NCBI GenBank assembly: GCA_012845835.1
Contig: JABAKD010000029.1
Location: 5,172,000 to 5,235,999 of the forward strand
Source of the DNA: Undaria pinnatifida
Lineage: Eukaryota; Sar; Phaeophyceae; Laminariales; Alariaceae
DNA length: 64,000 bases
Direction: 5' to 3'
The position numbers were made by a program, and so were the translations under genes. Positions 33,200 to 42,863 of this stretch are shown piece after piece (position 1 is the first letter of the stretch; each line of letters starts with the position of its first letter). The notes under the pieces are model-generated. The model made no database searches, was not told the origin of the DNA, and saw nothing but the letters and a program-made list of their open reading frames with translations.

Positions 33200-34855
33200 C
33201 GGGAGACTCCGCCCCCCTCTTCGCTGTCCGCGATATAGCAACCAACTAGGTGTGAGGGTGCGCCCACGTCGAATGAGGTGTGTAGCAAAATACATACGCC
33301 TTTAACACCTTATCGCTATCGGGTGTGTCAAGAAACTCACCATGGACGATACGGCACGTAGCTGCTTCGATTAGACTTCTGCGCATGACTCACGCGGATG
33401 AAGCCAAGCTGAAACAATGAAAGCATTTGTTCTCCGTCACATAACCGTAAGACGTCTAAATAAATGTCATTATCTCGGGGTTCGGCGTGGTCACCGAGCG
33501 GTTAATACATTCCTTTTCCGAAACGATCACCCCTAGCTAAAGTCGAGACCACCTTTCCAGGGGGAAGTGTATGAACGTATCAGGGTTAACACCTGAAAAA
33601 AACTGGGAAATCTCCACGAGGGCGGCGTCCTTGGCGTTTGCCGCGATTAAGATGCAGCTATCGACAGGGGCGTTGTGTTGTCGGGTTCCCGGGCTGTAAT
33701 ATGACAGCGAGTTTCGCGGTTATCGCGCAAAGGGAGGAACCCCCCGCTGGAGAGCTCGCAATCCGCGTGGAACGTACAGCTTGCCTCCATATCAGCTATA
33801 TACCGTTCCACCATCGACGGCAGATCCAACTTCCTCGCAGGACTGAACGGTTACAGCAGCCGCGAGGCGCTGTCGGCCAAAATTATCACATTCCCCGATA
33901 CACCAGCAGAAGAAAACAGCCCGGCGCGGTCGACGTGCACCAGCTCCGCGGCAGAGCCTTGCTCTCGAGGACATCGGTCGCGACACCTCCCATTCTTATC
34001 ACATTTGCCACTGAACACCCATCTCCGGTGAGACGAACACCCCCGTGAGGCAAGTACCGTATCTTTCGTTCCGTTGCCCTCAATATAGATTCGTTTGCTT
34101 AGTCGTGGATGCCTTTAAAGGTGTCTAATGCTAACCCAGGAACAGGGCGCCTAGCAACAAAACAATCATCTTGCCCTGGCCCCGTATTGCAGCCGTCATT
34201 ATGCGCTTCGACAAGAGGGCCGTGGGAGTCACTGCTTCCGGCTCTACACTCTTTTCTACAGCGAGCGCGAGGAGAACTTCACCTGGGGGGCGTGAGTCAT
34301 TCTTAGTTGCGTCTATCGTAGGTGGGGGCGGAAGAAACCGACGGGTCCACAGGTGTTGCACTCAGTTCTACTCTAGGCAGGGGCGGAATCAAATGATCAA
34401 CATTCACTGCACCCGGCTCTACAGTGGGCCGGGGCGTGAGAAATATCTCTACTTACTACACACAGCTCTACTGCATGTGAAGGCGGAAGAAAATTGTCAA
34501 TATTCGCTGGACCCAGATCAGATGTTAATGTCGGCGAGAAAGGGACGGTGGAGGATATCTAAGTGACCGCAGCTAGATCTATTCGGTGCGAGTGAGACAG
34601 CCTTTCAGCCATTTTTACCAAGCCGGGTCAACATTATCTCCCCTCCAACGAGTTAGACTTCTGTCGCTAGCTAGACCGGCAATGCGTGGCTTGTCAAGCC
34701 TTCTGCAGTCATGGGGGGTAAATAGCACTCATGATCATGTTTGGAAGGGCTCATGTTGCAGTATCAACGAGATAGAAGACGCTCACCTCGGTCGTTTAGA
34801 CGCCGGTTCGTCACGGCCGTTGCAATAAAATACGGAAATCCCAGAGAATACGAGC
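33200..34855 (+). repeat. X repeat, copy X1 (1.6 kb, non-coding)
   Basis: Collinear with X2 (40200-41845) at roughly 70 percent identity by eye. Shared landmarks are tagcaaa...catacgcct, gtggtcaccgagcggttaa, gcgtttgccgc, tcgacggcagatcc, gctgaacggtt, gacgtgcaccagctcc, ctcgaggacatcg, tcgcgacac, tttgctt/tttgcttggtcgtggatg and ccggttcgt near the 3' end. ORFs on both strands are short; one related pair on the minus strand (33792-33986 and 40664-40975) reflects the shared DNA. Confidence 0.75.
34340..34555. repeat. ~60-bp degenerate tandem repeat inside X1
   Basis: Three to four units of the form cactcagttctact, ggc(a/g)gggg(c)gga, aat(c/t)...tcaa(c/t)att follow each other. They lie in the part of X that aligns less well with X2. 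Confidence 0.6.
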
Positions 34856-35743
34856 TGGGCCGCCTATCAAACTAACATTCCGTGTTCCAGCCAGGCATAA
34901 AATTCAAACCACTGGGAGCTCAATGTTACTGAAAACATAGTTGGAATCGGCCGATCAACGCGCGTATGCACAATCACGTGTTTCTGCTACAGAGCAGGTT
35001 CCGGCGTTTAGAAACTTCACTGCACCACATCGTACTGGATTTAGAGAAGGTGAAACCGTTGTTTTTATATTTTTTCTTGCGGCGCAATTTTCAAATTCGG
35101 GTTTGCTTCGCTGTCGCCACATGGTCACACTAGTTCTGCCTCGCACACAGCATGCCACCAAGCGCTCCAACCAAGCAGCGATGACTGCGAACATCTGTAC
35201 CTAGAGTATTCGAAGATACGAGCACCGGGAAGTGGCGCCTGCGTCTGTTGTATACGTGCGCACGTGGCCGGAAGCCGGGACGCCAGCAATCAATATGGTT
35301 TACTTCCTTGGCAGACGCGGAGAACGCTGCAGAACGCTGGCGGCGAGGTTGGGAAGACGGGCGGCAGGGCGTCCTACTTACCGAACCACTGTCTCCCTCA
35401 AAGACTAGGAAACAGAAGCATTGTCTCCAGAGCTTCCAAAAGGCAAGTGTCATTTGTGCGAGTATGTGATCAGGTTGTGAATATTACTGATGCCAGTTGC
35501 GGCTCTTGAACGGCAGCCTGACACAGGACAGGACGCATTTCCGGCAGCACAACAACTGCCCCTCGTTTCGCGTTAGCTGTCACACAGCTGTATGTAACAT
35601 GTACATGTTCGCTCGTACGCGCTACAAACCATCTGCCGTGTTCAGTGTACCTCGTAGATGATCGTGGTTGACTACTGTTTGGAATTGCGAAATACGACTG
35701 CCGTGCGTCGCAGTTTGAACTTGACCTTCAAAGCTAAAACCAA
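34856..35743. other. Unassigned region
   Basis: No domain or shared repeat detected. ORFs on both strands at 34941-35509 compete with one another. Confidence 0.35.
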
Positions 35744-35744
35744 C

Positions 35745-36165
35745 TGTAATCATACAGCAGTCTCACGCAAGAAGGAAACGCATCCAGCAGCATAAAACGG
35801 GTCTCTCGTTGCCTGTCGGCCTGACCCTTAGTGCTGTACGACATAGTTCGGGTTATAGTTGAATGCCTGGCGAGATGTAATACTGTCTTCAACTGCTGAA
35901 ATGCTGATCAAAATGTACAACGAAGTGTAATCTTACCGCACTCTCAGACATCTCAAGTGTAATCATACAACAGTCTCACGCAAGAAGGAAGCGCGTCCAG
36001 TAGCATGAAACGGGCCTCTCGTTGCCTGTCGGCCTGACCCTTACTGCTGTACTACATAGTATGGCTTATAAAGGAATGCCCGGCAAGGTGAAAAGCTGTT
36101 GTGAAACTACTGAACTGCTGAATATTTTTTTCAACGTACCTAGTGTAATCGTACAGCAGTCGCAA
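35745..36165 (+). repeat. Subterminal direct repeats beside the DDE transposase remnant
   Basis: A ~180-bp block beginning tgtaatcatacagcagtctc and containing acgcaagaaggaa, gcctgtcggcctgaccctta and ctgctgaa occurs at 35745. It recurs 213 bp later at 35958, and its first 18 bases recur again at 36144. It abuts the transposase frame, so it is probably the left non-coding end of that element. Confidence 0.75.
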
Positions 36166-36170
36166 AAAAC

Positions 36171-38788
36171 TTGACGCACGGCCAAGGGCATTTTCACGTT
36201 CGACGCATTCTTGCTGATCCCGTATCTTCCTCGCCTTTTATCAAACTTAACACAACTACGCTCGTAACAGGTAAATCTCGGTTGAGCTTGGGTGTATTGA
36301 ACTGTGTCGAGGAATCGGTGTACAAGAAGCAACGCCGCGAAGGTGGTCCAAAGGGACGGTTTGCGTGGAGGCAGAGTCAGATGCTGACCGAGAGGCAAAA
36401 GCGGTGCCTCGAGCGTGCGTGGAGTCAGCGTGAGGTGAAGGTCAACAAGGAGTTCATGCGGCGCAGGCGCTACCTCACCGTTTGCAAGGCTGAGCTCGAA
36501 GAGGAGGTGGAAGGAGTGGAAGGCACAAGCAGCAGGATTCGCGACGCCATGTTCGACGACTTGGGCGTGCTTCTGCATGTTCGCGAGGAAACAGAGGTAA
36601 ATGCCAAGCCCGTGCGCAAGCCAGAAGAGCTGTCGAGAGCACAACGTACGCGTCTGCGTCATCAAGCGTTGGCAACACCCAAAATGCTGCGGCAGCTGCG
36701 TTACCGTTGGTTGCTCCAAGCTCATTATTTTGTAGAGGCGCTTGGAGCATTCCTTGCTGCCGACGCCTTCGGTGTTTCTTCAAAACGAAAGTACGTTGCC
36801 GACAAGAATATAGTCGAGAGTTCGAACGAGTCCTCGATGATCCGACTCGACACTTCCCTCGTACTCATTGCCAAACGCGTGGTAAAGACGAACAAGCTAC
36901 ACTACAAACCGTCAACCATTCTAGGGTGGGTGCGCCAATTTCGGACGCTCGGCCATTTCAAACGTGATGGTAGAGGTGTGCACGAGAGAGGGTGGATCCT
37001 GAGTGAGAAGGACATTCGGCTCGAACTCCTGCAGTGGCTATAGACCAAGAAGCGCCTTACGGCGAAAACGACCGGTGAATTCGCTAACAACATGTTGTTG
37101 ATGGGGAGAGGGGGCCTCGAGCGGCTGGACAAGTATGGGTTGAGCTTGCCAGTCTCGTCGACCACTGTCCACTCATGGATGGTCAAGCTATACTGCACGT
37201 ATGATCGTGCAGGGCAGTCGTACTACACCAATGGCCATGAAAGAAAGGATATGGTGGAGTATCGCAAGGAGTACGTCAGGGCAAGGAGGAGGCACGCCCT
37301 GCGTCAACGATGATCGAAAAGGGTGGAGTGGACACCGTTGACGGCGGACGAGAAGAGCAGCTTCGACGCACTTGTCGAGAGTGAGGACAGGTATCTGTCA
37401 GAGGTGATCCGTTTCAAAGACGAGCGGAGCGTTGAGGAGTGTGTGGAGTTTCACGTAGATTTTCACAGCGGGAAATCGAATGAGAAGCATGATAACCTCC
37501 GGAAAGAGATGGGTTCAGAGGGTGGAACACTCAGTGTCCGCTTCCACGAAGCGGCTGCCGCTCCCCGCCAATTTCGACACGACGCCGACGTCTGCAAGTG
37601 CAACAAGAAACTGTACCACATTGGTCAGGACGAGAGCATCTATCGCGCATACGCCACAGAGGGCAACGAGTGGGTGATCCAGGGCATGCGTGGATTGCGA
37701 AGGAAAACAGAGGGCAGGGAGAGATGGTATCCGCCTTTCAAGATGAGATCCATGGTTTTGGCTTTCCCATGACGGACACTGAGCTCACGAGGGTAAACCT
37801 CTTCCGGGCATCGGTCGGCGCCCGGCCTTCAATACCTCGCCTGGGATGTGGTTCTCAAATCCCGGAAAGAGCAGAGACAGGTATTGGACATTCGAAGAGT
37901 TCGAAGAACAAACAGTGGCCGTCATGGACTTCTTCGATGTCCTCTACCCTAACCTTCAGCTCATGGTCGAGGTGGATCACTCGGCGGGGCATGGTAAATT
38001 CCGCGAGGGCGGACTCCACGTGGGCAACCTGAATTTCAAGTACAGGGGTAAACAGATGATTGTGCAAGACACTACTATGACCGAGGGGTTCGTTTAACCT
38101 GGAGAGGCAAAGATGCACTCGAACAGCGTAAAATGGAGCACGAAGTTCATCCAAAGTGTCACCGAGAAGACCGTGGATGGTGTTCAAGTCGGGTGATCCG
38201 CCGCCGTTTTACGCATGCGACGCACAGCCGACGTGTCGAAAACGACACGCGGGAAGGTGGTGTTGGTACACGAGGCATACGCCGGAAAGCCAAAGGGGAT
38301 GCGACAAGTCTTGTGAGAGCGCGGTCTCTACGCGGAAGGAATATCGGCGTCGGCGGATCCCCCTTTCAAAAAGAAATTGGATGAAATCATCAGCAACTTG
38401 CCGGACTTCAAGAATGAGAAGCCCGCGTTGCAGCACACGGTGGAGGGGCGCGGCCACATTCTCCTGCTGTCACCAAAGTTTTATCCAGAGGTTGCCGGCG
38501 TAGGGATCGAGTATTCTTGGGGGATGTCGAAGTTCAAGTTCCGACGGGAGATCAACGACGAGGTGCCTGAGCATCTGCACAAAAATATCGTGGTGTCAAA
38601 GTGTCGGGAAACGATCCTCACGCTGAGACGGGTGCGCCGCTTTGCACGGCGCCGCCGAGACTACTGCCGGGCCTAATTCGAGCACGGTGCGATTGAATCG
38701 AAGCAAAATATTGATCAGATGCGGAAGGTCGCGAAGGCGCACTGCAACATCATCGGCATGGAGACTGGCTTCATCGACAATAAGTAAC
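36171..38788 (+). pseudogene. Decayed DDE transposase
   Basis: One long protein can be followed over 2.6 kb with several defects. Frame one runs 36171-37772 with stops at 37041 and 37311; from about 37780 a second frame continues to 38788 with stops at 38095, about 38192, 38311 and 38674. Order of blocks: basic helical N-terminus (LTERQKRCLERAWSQREVKV); a helix-turn-helix-like part (KPSTILGWVRQFRTLGHFKR); QSYYTNGHERKDMVEYRKEY; YHIGQDESIYRAYA with the likely first catalytic Asp (37629-37631); RYWTFEEFEEQTVAVMDFF; MVEVDHSAGHGKFREGG with the second Asp (37975-37977); ERGLYAEG; GHILLLSPKFYPEV and GIEYSWGMSKFKFR with the likely catalytic Glu (38509-38511). The IExxWxxxK-like end recalls Tc1/mariner-type enzymes, but the Asp-Glu spacing of 178 codons is much longer. 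I recall similar proteins in fungi and stramenopiles; the superfamily is uncertain. Confidence 0.8.
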
Positions 38789-39516
38789 TGTGAGGCGGGG
38801 GGGGGGGCGGGGGGGTTCTCTTTTGAGGCTTCGGTCGTTCCTAGTACGTACGGACGATACGTGGTGCCTATCGATACGAACCCTCCGGGTAAAAAATGAT
38901 ACATACCTGTTGCATCTTTTGGTGAACGTAAACTTTGTGTTTTTCCTCTACAGGGGTGTACTCGTACATGCTTGAGCATGTATTGGTACGTGCAACACAC
39001 AAACTCTTACACGTACATACATAATACGTAGACTTCGTTCTCTGAACGCATTTGACTCATGATTGTGTCTCCCTCGGCAAACACGGTTGCTCTTGAGTGT
39101 CATTTGGTAGTGCGTGGTCGCTATTCTGTCTTCAACAAAAACAGGGAAATTTAGGACGAGATCTTCAGCAGATTTGAGGGAAACTGGTGCATACAGCGAT
39201 TTGCGCATACACAGCGCAAATCACATGTGTTTTTGGTGAAGTTTTAACAAGTGTTCCGCAAGATGCACATGAAGATAATGCCTGTAGTGCTTTTCTTTTC
39301 TTTTTTATCATTTTTTTCACGAATAATATAATCTTGAAAATCCTCCGTCGGGCATAACTCGGCCAAATAATATATATAGGAAAAAGAACCATTGTTATCA
39401 TGGTCGTACATGTCTGTGGAACAGGTTGTCAAATTTTGTGGAAAACGATCATAAATTGGGCTGGGAAGCCTCGGTTGAACACACTCCTCACCCTGTTGGC
39501 CGGTTTAGCTCGTACA
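38789..39516. other. Unassigned region 3' of the DDE remnant
   Basis: Contains a G tract at 38797-38816 and mostly AT-rich DNA. The right end of the DDE element should lie here, but no inverted copy of the 35.7-36.2 kb repeats was found. Confidence 0.35.
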
Positions 39517-39897
39517 TGCCTTCGTTTTACGATACCTATTCACTCGCACAATGCTGCACCACACCCTGCAGCATTATTCCGAGCATGCTCAAAGGCTACC
39601 GCAAGATCAGATACAAATCATTTTTTTCATGAAGAAACAGAATCCACATGTCGATTATGTTTGTGCTATATGTTGCCGTTGATTTTCTTGGTTGTTACAG
39701 TAAGGAAGTTGTTTGTAATGATGTAGAGGTTCTAGCCCAGCAGCCTCTGGGCAGGTCGGCCTGTCGAAACCGTTAAGTTACACTTCCCTTAATCTCCTGC
39801 TAGATGTTTTATCCACACGAACACAGGTGAATTTCCTTGTACTAGCTGGCCTTCGAGTCTGGGAGTTACGTGGGAGGATGCCGGGGCGGCTGTATCA
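39517..39897 (+). repeat. Y1 direct repeat (putative 5' LTR)
   Basis: Aligned with Y2 through attccgagcatgctcaa/attccaagaattctcaa, atgt(c/-)gatt...tgtgcta/tgtgcg, ggttctagcccagcagcctc, ggcaggtcggcct, and ccttcgagtctgggag. Confidence 0.6.
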
Positions 39898-40199
39898 ACC
39901 GTTTTTATCCACGGTTCTTCTTCAAGGCTATTTTTGGATGGGTGCCCATTGCTGTCTCTGGAGTACCACACCAGAAAACAAGGTAACTCATTGGCGCTGT
40001 CATAAAACAAGAAAGAACGCACAAGGTGCCGAAGTCCGTATTACGAGCGGTTCTTGGAAAGATGCAGGTCACCCTTGAAGTGACTCGTCAACCACCTCAC
40101 CGTGCTTCGCGCTTGGTGCGAGCAACGTTTGCCTAGGTGACGAAGACCCGACGTGCTTCTTCCCGGCATAGTGCAGATGCGAGGGTCTATGGTCATACT

Positions 40200-41845
40200 A
40201 CTACGGACATGCCCAAGCCGTGTACACCCCTCCCTCCCCGCTGTCTGCAACGACGCAATCAGCGAGATGCGCCCACTTTACATGTGGCGTGTAGCAAATC
40301 GCATACGCCTCGAACAACTTAACGGTATCGGGTGAATGAATGTACCCACCGTTGACGACAGTGCACGAAGCTGCTGCGACTAGTCTTCTGGGCACGACTC
40401 ACGCGCATGCAACCCGGCTGAACCAATTTTTGAATTGTAGTCTCCGTCGCAGGACCGTGATATAAAGACATTATCCCAAGATTTACCGTGGTCACCGAGC
40501 GGTTAACGCATTCTGGTTCCCACACAATCCCCTCCGGCCAAAGGTGAAGACAACTTTCCAGAAGCGGACGTTTTTCAGCGTCTCGAGCTGTGAAACCTCC
40601 ATACGTGCAGCGTACCCAGCGTTTGCCGCTCAATTGATGCAAGTCTGGTTATGGGTGTGGTGTTTACGGGTTCTCGGGCCATAAAAAGCTGGCAGATTCC
40701 AAAGCCATCACAAATGCAAATTCATCTGCCGCCGTACATCTCGCCGTGCGCGCGGGACGCACAGGTGGCTTTATTTCGAGTGATATAGCATTCCATAGTC
40801 GACGGCAGATCCGACTTCCATTCCGGGCTGAACGGTTGCAGCAGCCCCGAGGAGCTGTAGGTGAGAGTGATCGCATACATACTCTAAACCACCAACATAA
40901 TATTGCAGCTTGGTGAGGGCGACGTGCACCAGCTCCCCCGTAATACGTTACCCTCGAGGACATCGTTCGCGACACTTCCCGTTCTGATCCATTTTGTCAT
41001 TGAGCATCCAGCCTAGTGGACGAACGCTCCTTGTTGGGCGAGTACTATGCTACCTTGCCGTTGCCCCCAAGATAGACCCGTTTGCTTGGTCGTGGATGGA
41101 ACGAAAGGTGCCATTGTCCGACCCAGAACTAGGGCACCTACCTAAAAAGATAATCCTTTTTCTCGGGTCTTGCGTTGCCGCCGCCATTATGCTCTCCGAG
41201 GAGGTGGCCGTGAGGGTCACTGGTTCCAGCGACTGTGCACCCAGTCATACAGTGGGCGCGAAGATAAATTTGGCTGGGGGGCGTAAGTCGTCAGTCAAGC
41301 TCACCGTTTGGGAGGGCGGATCAATACCGTCCACAGTTGCTGCACTAAGCCCTATTCCAGGCAGGATCGCAGGGAAAGGATTAACAATCACGGCTCCCGG
41401 CTCCGAGTTGGACCGAGGCGACGCCGAAGAAAATATTCAACGTCCACTACACTCAGCTCTACTGTAGATGACGGTGAAACTAGATCGTCATTGTTTACGG
41501 CACGCGACTCTCCAGTTGGCAAGGGAGAGAGAGGGAGCGAAGAAGATGCCAATGTGGCTCCAGCTAGCTTCACTCGGAGAAAGCAAGATTGCCTTGTTGC
41601 GCGTAAAAGTGAGCCTGTGGCCCAACGGGTTAAATTAGCTTCCCTCCGAATTAGACTGTAGATGCTAGCTTTATCAGCAGGGTGGCTTTTCAGATCTTCC
41701 GCAGTCATTGGCGAAAATAACACTCATGACCTCGTTTGGACGGGCTCATATTGGAGTATCCGCTAAAGGAAAAACATTCACCTCGACGGTCGTCCAGACC
41801 CCGGTTCGTAACGGAAGTTGCACCAAGGACTGAATTATCCCAGGG
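40200..41845 (+). repeat. X repeat, copy X2
   Basis: Second copy of the 1.6-kb X sequence, collinear with X1. A 157-codon plus frame (40994-41467) and other ORFs are not kept open in X1, which argues against a coding function. Confidence 0.75.
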
Positions 41846-41850
41846 AAAAC

Positions 41851-42259
41851 ATGCCTTCCAACTGCTATATACCTAGTATTTACTTGGCCGCACAAGACTG
41901 TGTGCGAGAATCGTACAGCTTTATTCCAAGAATTCTCAACAGATCTCGCAAACGTATAGTCGAAAAGGCCATTTTGTTCCCCTGAACCACAGCATCTAAA
42001 TGTCTATTGTGCGTATGCCATACGTTTGCCGTTCGTGTTCTTAGTTTTTGAACGAGCGGCGTTGCTTAAAACTATATAGCTCTAGGTTCTAGCCCACCAG
42101 CCTCAAGCCAGGCAGGCCTTCCAAACTCGTCATATTTCACGTCCCTCCATCTCTTGCTCGATATTCATATCTACGAGTACACAGCTAAATTACATATTGT
42201 GCGGTCTTGCCTTCGGGCCTGTTGGCTTTCTTGGGAGAGTGCTGTGGTGACTGGACTCA
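41851..42259 (+). repeat. Y2 direct repeat (putative 3' LTR)
   Basis: Starts tgccttccaactgc and ends gtggtgactggactca. Shares ggttctagcccaccagcctc and ccttcgggcctgttgg with Y1. Confidence 0.6.
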
Positions 42260-42581
42260 ACTTGCATATCGTCGGGGTTTCAGACGGCGCCGTAGACTTT
42301 CAGGCTTTCCATCCTCGAACGTTGACTGACATGCAACTGCCATAGAACAGCCTGAGAGCCTCCGCGCCTACTACGGAGAGATATTTCACTCTACTCTCTC
42401 GGTGTATTTCTGAATTCCGCGCCCGTCTACAAAGCCGTGTGTATCTCGACTTTAGCCCCGGGCTCATCAAAACGAAGGGGACGCTAATGCGGAGGCGTCT
42501 GCTGTGCCCGTTGAGACGCGAGACACAATATCCACCCACTACACGTTGGGTCTATTCCTTCTGTGCCGACGCGGCTGCCTT

Positions 42582-42863
42582 CTAGCATTCGATATTAGGG
42601 TTTTCCCCCCCTCGAGTATCCTTTATCCTGTTCCATGCCATGCAAGCGACGGCCAGTCGCAACGTGGCGAGCAGGTAGAACGCAAAGTGGTAATCGAAGG
42701 GGAAGGGGTGATCACCGTCGATGGAGAAGGCGAACAGAACCGAGCAGATCATAGGGGATATTGCCCTTGCGAGAGAAGATCCAGCCGCTGAGATGCCGTT
42801 TAACTCGCCGCGCCTATCCGGCTCCGCCGCGTTGTTCAAGGCCAAGGCGACGCCTATGTAGAA
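42582..42863 (-). CDS. MFS gene exon J (helices 10-12, C-terminus)
   Basis: Acceptor tttctcgtggttcag. Phase 0 after exon H: FYIGVALALNNAAEPDRRGE, then NGISAAGSSLARAISPMICS, DGDHPFPFDYHFAFYLLA and a stop at 42582. The NN-x6-RGxxNG block and the FPFDYHFAFYL segment are typical of the C-terminal end of this MFS family. Confidence 0.85.
   Translation of the reverse strand, partial: FYIGVALALNNAAEPDRRGELNGISAAGSSLARAISPMICSVLFAFSIDGDHPFPFDYHFAFYLLATLRLAVACMAWNRIKDTRGGENPNIEC

Larger units (their letters stand above)
39517..42259 (+). mobile_element. Candidate non-autonomous LTR element (Y-X2-Y)
   Basis: Two diverged direct repeats (Y1 39517-39897, Y2 41851-42259), each starting TGCCTTC and ending TCA, flank 1.95 kb of non-coding DNA containing X2. 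A purine-rich cagggaaaaca precedes Y2. No protein domain lies inside, so it would be a LARD/TRIM-type element. No matching target duplication was found, and X1 lacks Y flanks, so the interpretation is provisional. Confidence 0.5.

Noticed and set aside
33480..33545. Class II tRNA gene in X1 (and 40490-40555 in X2)
   Set aside because: Only the D-arm-like sequence is present; no acceptor, anticodon or T stem can be paired at normal distance.
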